Shown in pieces: positions 7,459 to 15,609 of a stretch of 64,000 bases of DNA. Made by a program: the position numbers and the translations under genes. Position 1 is the stretch's first letter, and each line of letters starts with the position of its first letter. The DNA comes from Frondihabitans australicus (lineage in GTDB: Bacteria > Actinomycetota > Actinomycetes > Actinomycetales > Microbacteriaceae): positions 930,001 to 994,000 of the forward strand of contig NZ_RBKS01000001.1 in NCBI RefSeq assembly GCF_003634555.1, read 5' to 3'. The notes under the pieces are model-generated. The model was not told where the DNA came from and searched no databases. It saw only the letters and a list, made by a program, of their open reading frames with translations.

Positions 7459-8528
7459 CAGACCGTTCCTTTCTTCCACTCGCGCACGAGCAGGTAGCCG
7501 AGGTAGAGCCCGCCGATGCAGGCGGTGAGCAGGCCCACCGGCAGCTGCGACCCGAACGGCGACTGCTGCACGAGGAGGTCGGCGAGCACCATCATGAACG
7601 CACCCATGAGGGCCGAGAGGGTCACGCTCGCCCCGGGGGTCCGGGCGAGACGGCGGGCGACCTGGGGTGCGGTGAGGGCGACGAACGAGATCGGCCCGGC
7701 GGCGGCGACGGCGGCCGTCGAGAGGCCGAGGGCGGTGAGGACCACCAGGGTGCGGGTCCGCGAGCTCCTGCCGCCCAGGGCGTCGGCCAGCTCGTCGCCC
7801 ATCTCGATGAGGTCGAGCCGCCGGGCGAGGGCCAGAGCGCACGGGCCGAGCACCGCGATCGTGATCCAGACGACGGCGACGTCTCCCCACGAGCGGTCGG
7901 CCAGCGTGCCCGAGATGTACGCGCCGAGCACGACGGCGTCCTGCGACGACACCGCGGTGATGACGAACTGCACGTAGGCGAGCGCCATGGCGGCCACGCC
8001 GATGCCGACGAGGATCATTCGCGACGGCGAGGTGAAGCCCCGACCCGTGCCGAAGTAGACCAGCGCGATGGCTGCGAGCGAGCCGAGCAGGGCTCCGACG
8101 GGCAGCGGCAGGATCCCGGGCAGCAGCAGCCCGAACGTCGCGGCCCCCGCGCTCGCCCCCGACGAGAGCCCGATCACGTCGGGGCTGCCGAGCGGGTTCC
8201 GGGTCACCGTCTGGAACAGCGCGCCCGCCACGCCGAACGCCGCGCCGACGCCGATGGCCGTGACCAGCCGCGGCCCGCGATAGACGTTCAGGATGAACGC
8301 CGCCCGCGCGTCCGGGTGGGCGATCGACGCGGCGAGCTGCCCGAGCGGGATCCCGAGCGACCCGAGCGTCAGGGTGAGCAGGCTCGCGGCGAGGAGGGCG
8401 AGGGCGAGCACGCCGCCGACCACCGTCGCCCGGCGGGCGATCGGCACCGCGAGCCAGGTTCCGGCGCGCAGGATCGGGCGGGGGCGCGGCCGTGCCGCTG
8501 CTCCTGCGCCCAGAGGCTTCGCGCTCAC
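7458..8528 (-). CDS. FecCD-family iron-siderophore permease (second subunit)
   Basis: A 356-residue integral membrane protein of the FecCD/BtuC family with about ten hydrophobic segments. Family hallmarks include TRNPLGSPDVIGLSSGAS near residue 110 and the conserved GPISFVALTAPQVARRL segment, the region of the loop contacting the ATPase. The start is GTG at 8528, which overlaps the TGA of the upstream permease by four bases (GTGA). The N-terminus is proline/arginine rich and cytoplasmic. With the neighbouring permease it should form the heterodimeric channel for the ferric siderophore. Confidence 0.92.
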   Translation of the reverse strand: MSAKPLGAGAAARPRPRPILRAGTWLAVPIARRATVVGGVLALALLAASLLTLTLGSLGIPLGQLAASIAHPDARAAFILNVYRGPRLVTAIGVGAAFGVAGALFQTVTRNPLGSPDVIGLSSGASAGAATFGLLLPGILPLPVGALLGSLAAIALVYFGTGRGFTSPSRMILVGIGVAAMALAYVQFVITAVSSQDAVVLGAYISGTLADRSWGDVAVVWITIAVLGPCALALARRLDLIEMGDELADALGGRSSRTRTLVVLTALGLSTAAVAAAGPISFVALTAPQVARRLARTPGASVTLSALMGAFMMVLADLLVQQSPFGSQLPVGLLTACIGGLYLGYLLVREWKKGTV

Positions 8529-9583
8529 GATCGCCCCCGCATCCGCCGCACGGCCAGCAGCAGCACCGGCGCCCCGAGGAACGCCGTGATCACGCCGACC
8601 TCGATCTCGGCGGGGGCCGCGATCACCCGGCCGAGGACGTCGGCGAGCAGCAGCAGGGCTGGCCCGACGAGCGCCGAGAAAGGCATGAGCCAGCGGTGGT
8701 CGGCCCCGGTGAACGATCGCACGATGTGGGGCACGGCGAGGCCGACGAACGAGATGGGGCCGACGGCTGCGGTCGACCCGGCGCAGAGCAGTGCGGCGGC
8801 GACGCCGCCGATGAGGCGCGTCCGGCCGACCTTCGCCCCGAGCGCGGTCGCGGTGTCGTCGCCGAGCGCGAGGGCGTTGAGCGACGACGGCAGGATCGCC
8901 GACAGCGCGAACCCGAGAACGAGGTACGGCAGCACCTGCCCGACGAGCGACGCGTCGCGGCCCGCGAGCGAGCCGACGACCCAGAAGCGGTAATCGTCGA
9001 AGACCTGCGGGTAGCTGAGGCTGACGGCCTGGATGTACGCGCCGACGACGGCGGTGATGACGGCGCCGGCGAGCACGAGCCGCACGGGCGTGGCGCCCCG
9101 GCGGCCGGAGCCGAGGGCGAAGACGGCGGCAGTGGCGGCGAAGGCTCCGGGGAGGGCGAGCCACACGCGCTCCTGTCCGGTGCCCGCGGAGAAGAACGCG
9201 ATGCCGGTGACGAGCGTGGCGCTCGCGCCGACGTTGACGCCGAGGAGTCCGGGGTCACCGAGCGGGTTGCGGGTGAGGCCCTGGACCACCACGCCGGAGA
9301 CCGAGAGGGCCGCGCCGCAGAGGAGGCCGAGGAGGGTGCGCGGGATCCTGCTCTGCACGACCGTGTCGTCGTAGGCGTGGCCTGGGCTCACGAGCGCCTG
9401 CCACACGGTGCCGAGGGGCACGTGCTGCTGGCCGACGGAGAGGCTCAGGAACACGGCGAACAGGAGGACGCCCCCCGCCAGCGCGAGCGCGGGCAGCAGC
9501 GTGCGCGCACGGGGCGACGCCCGTCGCGGGCCGGACTGCGAGAGTCCGGCCCGCGGGGGCGCCGCTGTGGCCGTGTCAGCCAA
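8525..9583 (-). CDS. FecCD-family iron-siderophore permease (first subunit)
   Basis: A 352-residue FecCD-family permease with about ten membrane segments. It has the hallmark VQGLTRNPLGDPGLLGVNVG and the ATPase-contact segment GPISFVGLAVPHIVRSF. The likely start is a TTG at 9583, overlapping the last codons of the binding-protein gene by eight bases; no ATG or GTG precedes the first membrane segment in a better place. It pairs with the permease at 7458-8528. Confidence 0.9.
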   Translation of the reverse strand: MADTATAAPPRAGLSQSGPRRASPRARTLLPALALAGGVLLFAVFLSLSVGQQHVPLGTVWQALVSPGHAYDDTVVQSRIPRTLLGLLCGAALSVSGVVVQGLTRNPLGDPGLLGVNVGASATLVTGIAFFSAGTGQERVWLALPGAFAATAAVFALGSGRRGATPVRLVLAGAVITAVVGAYIQAVSLSYPQVFDDYRFWVVGSLAGRDASLVGQVLPYLVLGFALSAILPSSLNALALGDDTATALGAKVGRTRLIGGVAAALLCAGSTAAVGPISFVGLAVPHIVRSFTGADHRWLMPFSALVGPALLLLADVLGRVIAAPAEIEVGVITAFLGAPVLLLAVRRMRGRS

Positions 9584-10637
9584 CGTTCGAGGCGGCCTTC
9601 TTGATCATCTTCACGTAGCGCGGCAGGGCGTACGGCACGCTCAGCGGCGTGATGAAGGTCGACGCCATGGCGAGCTTCTGGTCGACGTTCGGAACGTAGG
9701 AGCCGCGCTTGACGGCGGGGATCTGCGCGAACAGGGGCTGCGCCTCGATCTGCTTCTCGTTCGCCTCGTCGTTGAACCAGGTGAAGAGGATGTCGGTCTT
9801 GTCGAGCAGGTTCGCCTTCTCGAGGCCGATGTCGCTGGTGAACGTGTCCTTCGAGGCGGGGAGAGCCGCGATGGACGGCGTCTCGGTGAGCCCGAGCGCC
9901 TTGATCACCTCGACCCGGGGGTCGCCCTGCTGGTAGATCGACAGCGATCCCGGCTGAGCCGAGTAGACGTAGGCGAAGGTGAGGCCCTTGAACTCGGGGT
10001 TCTTGGTCGAGTAGTTCGCGAGCGTCGTCTTGAGGTCCGCGATCTGCTTGTTCACCAGGGTCGTCTTGCCGAGGGCCTTGCCGATGAGGCGCATCTGGGT
10101 GTCCCACTTCGTCTGCCACGGCTGGCCGGGGTAGGCGACCGTCGGCGCCAGGGCGCTGAGCGTCTTGTACTGCGCGGCCGTGATGCCGGACTGCGGCGCC
10201 AGGATCAGGTCGGGGTTGAGCGCCGCGATGGCCGACACGTCGATGTCGGGGTAGACGTTGAACGTCGCGGGGATCGCACCGCCCATCTTCTTGATGGCCG
10301 CGGTGTCCCACGGGTAGTCGCCGGTCGAGTCGTTGCCGAACGTCTGCTTCTCGATGCCGACCGGCACGACGCCGAGCGAGATCGCGGTGTCGGTCGAGCC
10401 CCAGCCGATCGTGACGACGCGCTTCGGCGCCTTGGTGATGGTCGCCGAGCCGAGGGCCGACTTGATCGTGACCGGGAAGGCGCCCTTGTCGGTGCCGGAG
10501 GTCGACGACGAGCTGCTCGCCGACGATCCGGCCGAGGTGGGGGTGCTGCAGGCCGCGAGGCCGATCACGAGGCCGGCCGCGACGGCGACGGCTGCGATGC
10601 GGCGCGCGGTCTTCGACAGCGCTGTGGGGGTGAACAC
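9576..10637 (-). CDS. Iron-siderophore ABC transporter substrate-binding lipoprotein
   Basis: A 353-residue FepB/FhuD-type binding protein. The GTG at 10637 gives an N-terminus with a twin-Arg/hydrophobic signal and lipobox LAAC (Cys30), then a Ser-rich linker. The mature part begins with PVTIKSALGSATITKAPKRV, the classic start of the periplasmic-binding-protein-2 (TroA-like) fold, and contains IDVSAIAALNPDLILAPQSG. An AAAGGA ribosome-binding site lies about 11 bases upstream. It captures a ferric siderophore outside the membrane for the two permeases. The siderophore is unknown, and no siderophore biosynthesis genes are present here. Confidence 0.93.
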   Translation of the reverse strand: MFTPTALSKTARRIAAVAVAAGLVIGLAACSTPTSAGSSASSSSSTSGTDKGAFPVTIKSALGSATITKAPKRVVTIGWGSTDTAISLGVVPVGIEKQTFGNDSTGDYPWDTAAIKKMGGAIPATFNVYPDIDVSAIAALNPDLILAPQSGITAAQYKTLSALAPTVAYPGQPWQTKWDTQMRLIGKALGKTTLVNKQIADLKTTLANYSTKNPEFKGLTFAYVYSAQPGSLSIYQQGDPRVEVIKALGLTETPSIAALPASKDTFTSDIGLEKANLLDKTDILFTWFNDEANEKQIEAQPLFAQIPAVKRGSYVPNVDQKLAMASTFITPLSVPYALPRYVKMIKKAASNVG

Positions 10638-10671
10638 GGGAGGGTTGTTCCTTTCGGGAGATCGGGCGGCA

Positions 10672-10692
10672 GGAGCCGAGATTCTCGGCTCC
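10672..10692 (-). promoter_or_regulatory. Hairpin between reductase and binding-protein genes
   Basis: GGAGCCGAG and CTCGGCTCC form a perfect 9-bp stem with a 3-base loop in the 100-base gap inside the iron operon. With no T-run, it is more likely an mRNA processing or stability element that sets the level of the binding protein than a full terminator. Confidence 0.5.
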
Positions 10693-10737
10693 GGGAGACG
10701 CGCCCGGTGGTCTGAGGTCGCCTGGTGCGACGCAGTG

Positions 10738-11688
10738 CTAGTTCTCGGCCTTGCCCTGCCGCCAGTACCCCATGAACGCCACCTGCTGGCGGTCGAGGCC
10801 GACCTCCGAGACGAGGAAGCGGCGCAGGGTCTTGATGGCGGAGGCCTCGCCGGCGAAGAACGCGTAGAGGTCGGCGCCGGCGGCGGAGCCGTCGGGCACC
10901 TCCCAGAGGATCTCGTGGTCGACGTCGATGTCGGCGAGCGTCGAGGCGTCGACGGGGTGCCCGTGATGCTGGGCCGTGACGTAGCGGCCGGTCCAGTCAC
11001 GGACGGCGGCCACGAGGGCGTCGCCGTAGGGGAGCGGGCCGGCCGAGGGAGCGTCGCGGGGGAGCCAGTGCACGTCGACGGCGTCCGGCACGATGAGCGG
11101 CAGGATGTCGGCGCGGGTCGGGACCTCGAGGAAGACGCAGCCCCGTGCATCCTGCGCCAGGGTCTCCAGGATCGCCGCGATGGCCGGCACGGCGGTCTCG
11201 TCGCCGGCGAGCAGCACCGTCGCAGCGTCGCCCGGGTTCCACTCGATGCCCATCGGCGGCTGGCCGCTTCGGGCGTCGGGGCCCACGACGACGAGCTCGT
11301 CGCCGACGCGCGCTCGGCCGACCCAGGCGGAGGCGGGGCCACCGTCGCCGTGGGTGACGAAGTCGACGTCGATCTCGCCCTCGTGGCGGCGGATCGAGCG
11401 GGCCGTGTAGGTGCGGATCGGGTTCTGACGCTCGGCGGGGAGCTCGCGCCACGCCTGCCACCAGCCCCAGTCGTCGCTCTCGTCGTCGTTCGTGGGGAAC
11501 GTGTCGAAGCCCGAGTCGGCCAGGGGCAGCACGACCTTGATCCGCTGGTCGAGGCCGCGATCCGAGAAGTGCTCGAGCTCGGGCGCCGCCAGCGTGACCC
11601 GGACGAAGTTCGGGCTGAGCCTGGAGAGACGGCTCACCTGAACCCGGTAGGGTCGCTGGGTCGGCCGGGTTCGGGTGGAAGTTAGCAC
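10738..11688 (-). CDS. Siderophore-interacting protein (ferric-siderophore reductase, FAD/NAD(P)-dependent)
   Basis: A full-length 316-residue SIP. The N-terminal beta-barrel contains the flavin-binding NPIRTYTARSIRR (RxYT/S motif), and the C-terminal nucleotide-binding half contains ATVLLAGDETAVPAIAAILE and a late LYAFFAGEASAIKTLRRFLV. Family members reduce ferric siderophores in the cytoplasm to release iron. It is the first gene of the iron-import operon and starts at GTG 11688, within iron-box-like sequence. The gene at 1681 is a shorter relative lacking the flavin domain. Confidence 0.92.
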   Translation of the reverse strand: MLTSTRTRPTQRPYRVQVSRLSRLSPNFVRVTLAAPELEHFSDRGLDQRIKVVLPLADSGFDTFPTNDDESDDWGWWQAWRELPAERQNPIRTYTARSIRRHEGEIDVDFVTHGDGGPASAWVGRARVGDELVVVGPDARSGQPPMGIEWNPGDAATVLLAGDETAVPAIAAILETLAQDARGCVFLEVPTRADILPLIVPDAVDVHWLPRDAPSAGPLPYGDALVAAVRDWTGRYVTAQHHGHPVDASTLADIDVDHEILWEVPDGSAAGADLYAFFAGEASAIKTLRRFLVSEVGLDRQQVAFMGYWRQGKAEN

Positions 11689-11716
11689 ACCCTAACTATG
11701 GCATGCCTTACCTAAC
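11684..11716 (-). promoter_or_regulatory. Iron-box-like operator and promoter of the siderophore import operon
   Basis: On the minus strand TTAGGTAAGGCATGCC (from 11715) is followed by CATAGT and then by TTAGGGTGTGCTAAC, which includes the GTG start. TAGGTAAG is the same left half as the perfect box at 1651, and a CATAGT hexamer stands at the equivalent -10 position. This layout suggests DtxR/IdeR control and a leaderless transcript. The right half-site is degenerate. Confidence 0.72.
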
Positions 11717-11734
11717 CTGCTGCAACCCGGCAGG

Positions 11735-12592
11735 TCACAGGTCGCTCGGAATCGAGACAAGCCGACTGGAGGTCTCCCACACCACCTCGGCCAGGATCCG
11801 ATCCTTCGCCTGGGGCGCCTGTCGCCCGTACGGCTTCAGCTGATCGAAGTAGGTGCCGCTCGGCACGCCCACGGTGGTGGGGCCCGAGAGCGTCGCCAGG
11901 GGCACGGCGCCGGCGTCGGCGGAGATGCCGTAGCTGCCGCCGGTGAGCGTGTTCAGCACCCGCATCGACGCCGAGTCGCTGCCGAAGCTCGTCGACACGA
12001 AGCCGGGGTGGAACGCGTAGGCCTGGATGGGCGAGCGGGCCGCGAGCTGGCTGATGAACATGTTGGTCAGGAGCTTGCTGGTCCCGTAGGCGAGCCACCC
12101 ACCGGCCCACGGGCGCTTGCGCCAGTTGAGATCGTCGAGACGGACTCGGCCGAAGAGGTTGGCCGTGCTCGACGTGGAGACGACGCGGCCTGCGCTCTCG
12201 ACGATCCTCGGCAGCAGCAGCCGGGTGAGGAGGAACGGCGCGAGGTGGTTCGACTGCAGCGTGCGCTCGAAGCCGTCGGTCGTTTCGGAGCGGTGGCTCA
12301 CGAGGCCGCCGGCGTTGTTCGCCAGGACGTCGATCCGCGGGTTCTCGTCGAGGAGGCGCTGCGCGAGGTCGCGGACCTCGTCGAGGCGGTCGAAGTCGGC
12401 CACGTGGGCGGTGCCGCCGATCCTGCTCGCCACCTCCTTGGTGCGCGCCGTGTTGCGGCCCACGACGACCACGTGCGCGCCGCCCTCGGCCAGCGTCGCG
12501 GCCGCCTTCGCGCCGATGCCGCTCGACGCACCCGTCATGATCACCGTGCGCAGATCGCTTGGCTGGTGCACTGCCTGCACGTCGTCGGTCAC
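11735..12592 (-). CDS. SDR-family NAD(P)-dependent oxidoreductase
   Basis: A 285-residue short-chain dehydrogenase. The cofactor motif is TGASSGIG (residues 20-27), NNAG lies near residue 92, and the catalytic Ser region (RVVSTSS) and YGTSK pair are intact, so it should be active. The length and the long C-terminus match the retinol-dehydrogenase/WW-oxidoreductase-like branch, but the substrate is unknown. The GTG at 12592 overlaps the stop of the HExxH gene by four bases (GTGA), which implies translational coupling. It ends 46 bases before the iron operon. Confidence 0.88.
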   Translation of the reverse strand: MTDDVQAVHQPSDLRTVIMTGASSGIGAKAAATLAEGGAHVVVVGRNTARTKEVASRIGGTAHVADFDRLDEVRDLAQRLLDENPRIDVLANNAGGLVSHRSETTDGFERTLQSNHLAPFLLTRLLLPRIVESAGRVVSTSSTANLFGRVRLDDLNWRKRPWAGGWLAYGTSKLLTNMFISQLAARSPIQAYAFHPGFVSTSFGSDSASMRVLNTLTGGSYGISADAGAVPLATLSGPTTVGVPSGTYFDQLKPYGRQAPQAKDRILAEVVWETSSRLVSIPSDL

Positions 12593-12945
12593 CGGTAGCC
12601 GCCCTTCTCGAGTCCCGCCTCGACTTCGAACCGGTTCGTGTGCGGGTCACGACCGGCGATGGCGTACAGGATCGGCATCAGCAGCCCGTACCGCTGCCAC
12701 TGGCGCACGTGCACGGCCTCGTGCTCGAGCACGTCGTCGCCGTCGTTGTCGCGCGTCAGATAGACGCGACCCACCGTGGTCCCGCCGCGGCCGAACACCC
12801 ACCGGGGGAGCCCGGTGCAGACGATGAGATCGCCGACGACCCGGATCCGGCCCGTGCTGAGCGGCGCGCCGATGACGAGCACCAGGGCCGTGGCGACGGC
12901 GCAGCCCGCCCGCGACACGGGGGAGTCGAGCAGGGGATTCTTCAC
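12589..12945 (-). CDS. Small membrane protein with HExxH motif (putative metallopeptidase-like)
   Basis: A 118-residue protein starting at GTG 12945 with an AAGG site upstream. One hydrophobic segment (residues 13-30, AGCAVATALVLVIGAPLS) is followed by a compact domain containing VLEHEAVHVRQWQRYG. HEAVH fits the zinc-binding HExxH pattern and a downstream FEVEAGLEKG could supply the third Glu ligand. Proteins of this kind are often left as hypothetical. It overlaps the SDR gene by four bases, so the two are made together. Peptidase activity is an inference from the motif only. Confidence 0.7.
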   Translation of the reverse strand: MKNPLLDSPVSRAGCAVATALVLVIGAPLSTGRIRVVGDLIVCTGLPRWVFGRGGTTVGRVYLTRDNDGDDVLEHEAVHVRQWQRYGLLMPILYAIAGRDPHTNRFEVEAGLEKGGYR

Positions 12946-12981
12946 GAGGGGCCTTCGTCGTGCGACAGGGACCCCTCGTGC

Positions 12982-14385
12982 TTACTCCGGTCGGCCGTAT
13001 GCGTCCAGAAGACGCAGCCACACCTCGGTGACCGTGGGGTACGACGGGACCGCGTGCCAGAGGCGATCGATCGGCACCTCCGCCACGACGGCGACCGTCG
13101 CGGCGTGAAGGAGGTCGGAGACCTCGGGGCCGACGAACGTCGCGCCGACGAGCACCTTGCGCGACTCGTCGACGACGATGCGCGCCTGCCCCTTGTAAGT
13201 GTCGGACTTCAGGCTGGAGCCGGCCACCTGGGCCATGTCGTAGTCGACGACCTTCACGTCCATGCCCTGCTGCTCGGCCTGCGCCGCGGTCAGCCCGACG
13301 CTCGCGACCTCGGGGCTGGTGAAGGTGACCTGGGGGACGGCCGCGTGGTCGGCGGTCGCGACGTGGGCGCCCCACGGCTCGGCGTGGACCGGCTTGCCGA
13401 GCGCGCGGGCGGCGATGACCACGCCGGCGGCTCTTGCCTGGTACTTGCCCTGGTGGGTGAGGAGGGCGCGGTGGTTGACGTCGCCGACGGCGTAGAGCCA
13501 GTCGGTGCCCTCGACCAGGAGGGTGTCGTCGGTGTGGAGCCAGTCGCCGGGGGTGAGGCCGACGGTCTCGAGGCCGAGCGACTGCGTCCGCGGCACGCGG
13601 CCGGTCGCGACGAGGAGCTCGTCGGTGACCACGGTCGTGCCGTCGGACAGCGTCGTGGTGACGAGGCCGTGCTCGTCGCGGTCGACGCGGGTCGGGCTGG
13701 TGTTCAGCCGCAGGTCCACTCCGAGGTCGCGCAGGGAGTCGGCGACCATCTCGCCGGCGAACGGCTCGTTGCCGCCCAGGAGCCCGGAGCGCGCCGCGAG
13801 CGTCACCTTCGCGCCGAGCTGCTGATAGGCCGTCGCCAGCTCGGCCGCGACCACGCCGCCGCCGATCACCATGAGGCTCGACGGGATCGACTGGGCGCTC
13901 GTGGCTTCCTTGTTCGACCACGGCTTGGAGTCGATCAGGCCCGGGATGTCGGGCAGGAGCGCGTCGGAGCCCACGACCGCCGCGACCGCGTGCGTCGCCG
14001 TGTACACCGTGTCGCCGACGGTGACCTCGCGGACGCCCGTGATCGTGGCGTGCCCGCGGATCAGGTCGATGCCGGCGCCGGCGACCCAGTCGGCCTGCCC
14101 CTGGTCGTCCCAGTTGCTCGTGAACGAGTTGCGGCGGTTCAGCACCGCCTGCACGTCGAGTTCGCCGGTCACCGCCTGGCGGGCGCCGTCGACGGCCTTC
14201 GCGCCGTCGAGCACGGTCGAGCTCATGAGCAGCGCCTTCGACGGCATGCAGGCCCAGTACGAGCACTCGCCGCCGACGAGGTCGGACTCGACGAGCGCGA
14301 CCTTGAGACCCCCTCGGGTGGCGTAGTCCGCCACGTTCTCGCCGACCGCGCCGGCTCCGATCACGATGAGGTCATAGGTCGTCAT
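12982..14385 (-). CDS. Pyridine nucleotide-disulfide oxidoreductase (mercuric reductase/lipoamide dehydrogenase-like)
   Basis: A 467-residue FAD enzyme. It starts with the FAD-binding IVIGAGAVGENV, has the redox-active pair in GGECSYWACMPSK (Cys41 and Cys46) and ends with the dimerisation domain carrying HAVPSYPTVTE, the catalytic His-Glu region of the family. The active-site motif differs from the usual GGTCxNxGC, as in several uncharacterised actinobacterial members. It likely uses NAD(P)H to reduce a disulfide or metal substrate. No mercury-resistance genes are nearby, so a Hg role is not supported. ATG at 14385; divergent from the CsbD gene. Confidence 0.87.
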   Translation of the reverse strand: MTTYDLIVIGAGAVGENVADYATRGGLKVALVESDLVGGECSYWACMPSKALLMSSTVLDGAKAVDGARQAVTGELDVQAVLNRRNSFTSNWDDQGQADWVAGAGIDLIRGHATITGVREVTVGDTVYTATHAVAAVVGSDALLPDIPGLIDSKPWSNKEATSAQSIPSSLMVIGGGVVAAELATAYQQLGAKVTLAARSGLLGGNEPFAGEMVADSLRDLGVDLRLNTSPTRVDRDEHGLVTTTLSDGTTVVTDELLVATGRVPRTQSLGLETVGLTPGDWLHTDDTLLVEGTDWLYAVGDVNHRALLTHQGKYQARAAGVVIAARALGKPVHAEPWGAHVATADHAAVPQVTFTSPEVASVGLTAAQAEQQGMDVKVVDYDMAQVAGSSLKSDTYKGQARIVVDESRKVLVGATFVGPEVSDLLHAATVAVVAEVPIDRLWHAVPSYPTVTEVWLRLLDAYGRPE

Positions 14386-14488
14386 GGGTCGAACGTATCG
14401 TGCCGCACGTGGCTCGGCTCGCCGAAGTCCTTACGACGCCGGAACATCGCCTGGGAAGCCGGTGTACCCCGGGGCGTACGGTGCAGGC

Positions 14489-14508
14489 GTCGACGCGATC
14501 GCGTCGAC
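14489..14508. promoter_or_regulatory. Perfect 20-bp palindrome before csbD-like gene
   Basis: GTCGACGCGATCGCGTCGAC is perfectly self-complementary and lies 23 bases upstream of the CsbD ATG, in the gap between divergent genes. It could be an operator for a dimeric regulator or a hairpin in the 5' leader. Confidence 0.5.
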
Positions 14509-14531
14509 ACCACCGACCACAGGAGGTCACC

Positions 14532-14705
14532 ATGGGACTCAGCGACAAGATCCAGAACGCCGCCCAAGACGTGTCCGGCAAGGCGAAGGAAGCCGCCGGC
14601 AAGGCCACCGACAACCCGAAGCTCGAAGCCGAGGGACACAAGGATCAGGCGGCCGCGTCAGCGAAGAAGATCGGCGAGGACGTCAAAGACGCCTTCAAGT
14701 CCTGA
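14532..14705 (+). CDS. CsbD-family stress protein
   Basis: A 57-residue, highly charged protein (MGLSDKIQNAAQDVSGKAKE, ending EDVKDAFKS) of the CsbD type, small soluble proteins usually induced by general stress. The ATG at 14532 has an ideal AGGAGG site at 14521-14526. The molecular function of the family is not established. A terminator follows directly. It is divergent from the flavoenzyme gene. Confidence 0.9.
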   Translation: MGLSDKIQNAAQDVSGKAKEAAGKATDNPKLEAEGHKDQAAASAKKIGEDVKDAFKS

Positions 14706-14719
14706 TCAGCCGCGTTCTG

Positions 14720-14750
14720 AGGCCCGTCGCACTTCGGTGCGGCGGGCCTT
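14720..14750 (+). terminator. Hairpin terminator after csbD-like gene
   Basis: AGGCCCGTCGCAC and GTGCGGCGGGCCT form a 13-bp stem (one G-U pair) closed by a TTCG tetraloop, 15 bases after the stop codon. It can also serve the convergent crotonase gene. Confidence 0.85.
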
Positions 14751-14771
14751 CGCGCATCCTGCGGCCGTGCC

Positions 14772-15596
14772 CTAGTGGCCGGTGAAGGTCGCCTCGCCCC
14801 GCTGCTGGAACGACTGCATGCCCAGGCGGGAGTCCTCGGTCTGCATGAGACGCACGAGCTCGGACTGCAGAAGATTCTCGGCTGCGGCCTCGCCAGCACG
14901 TACGGCGATGCGCGCGTTGGCGAGCGTCGCCTGGACGGCGAGGGGAGCCTGCTCGGCGATGCGGTGCGCGAGGTCGTACGCGCGGTTGTAGACCTGGTCG
15001 TTGAAGACGACCTCCTGCACGAGGCCGATGCGCAGCGCCTCTTTGGCGTCGAAGGTCTCGCCGGTCAGCATCCAGCGCATCGCGTTGCCCCAGCCGACGC
15101 GCGCCGGGAACCGCGTGGTCGCGCCGCCGAACGGCAGGATGCCTCGACGCACCTCCATCTGGCCGAAGCGGCTGGTCTTCGCCGAGATGACGATGTCGCT
15201 CACCAGGGCGAGCTCGACGCCGAGCGTGAGGCACGTGCCCTGCACCGCCATGACGACCGGCTTCGACAGCTGCGTGCCGTCGACCTGCCACGGGTTGATG
15301 CCGCCCTCGGGCACGATGTCGAGGCCGTCCGGGGTCACGGCCTTGGCCACGTCGGCCAGGTCGAGGCCGGCGGTGAAGTGCTCGCCCTTGGCGTGCAGGA
15401 GCCCGCACCACAGGTCGGGATCTCTCTCGAGCAGCCCGTACGCGAGGGACAGCTCGTGCAGCATCCGCAGGTCTGCCGCGTTCCGCTTCTCCTCGCGGTC
15501 GAGCCCGATGATGAGCACGTGGCCGTCGCGTTCGACGGTGACGCGCGGCCGGTCGGGATCGAGGTCGGCGAGCTTCTTAGCCTTGCTGGGGGTCAT
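14772..15596 (-). CDS. Enoyl-CoA hydratase/isomerase (crotonase) family protein
   Basis: A 274-residue crotonase-fold enzyme. The oxyanion-hole segments KGEHFTAGLDLADV and GTCLTLGVELALVSDIVIS are present. Both glutamates used by hydratases have counterparts, one in GVELAL and one in FGQMEVRRGI, so hydratase activity is plausible. The position after the second Glu (LPFGGATTRFPARVG) is typical. It would act on an enoyl-CoA in fatty-acid or amino-acid breakdown. ATG at 15596. It follows the arginase-family gene by 13 bases on the same strand, probably in one transcript. Confidence 0.87.
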   Translation of the reverse strand: MTPSKAKKLADLDPDRPRVTVERDGHVLIIGLDREEKRNAADLRMLHELSLAYGLLERDPDLWCGLLHAKGEHFTAGLDLADVAKAVTPDGLDIVPEGGINPWQVDGTQLSKPVVMAVQGTCLTLGVELALVSDIVISAKTSRFGQMEVRRGILPFGGATTRFPARVGWGNAMRWMLTGETFDAKEALRIGLVQEVVFNDQVYNRAYDLAHRIAEQAPLAVQATLANARIAVRAGEAAAENLLQSELVRLMQTEDSRLGMQSFQQRGEATFTGH

Positions 15597-15609
15597 GAGG
15601 CGATCGTAG

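Noticed and set aside
12982-14385. Mercuric reductase of a mer operon
   Set aside because: No merR, merP, merT or N-terminal heavy-metal domain is present, and the active-site motif differs.
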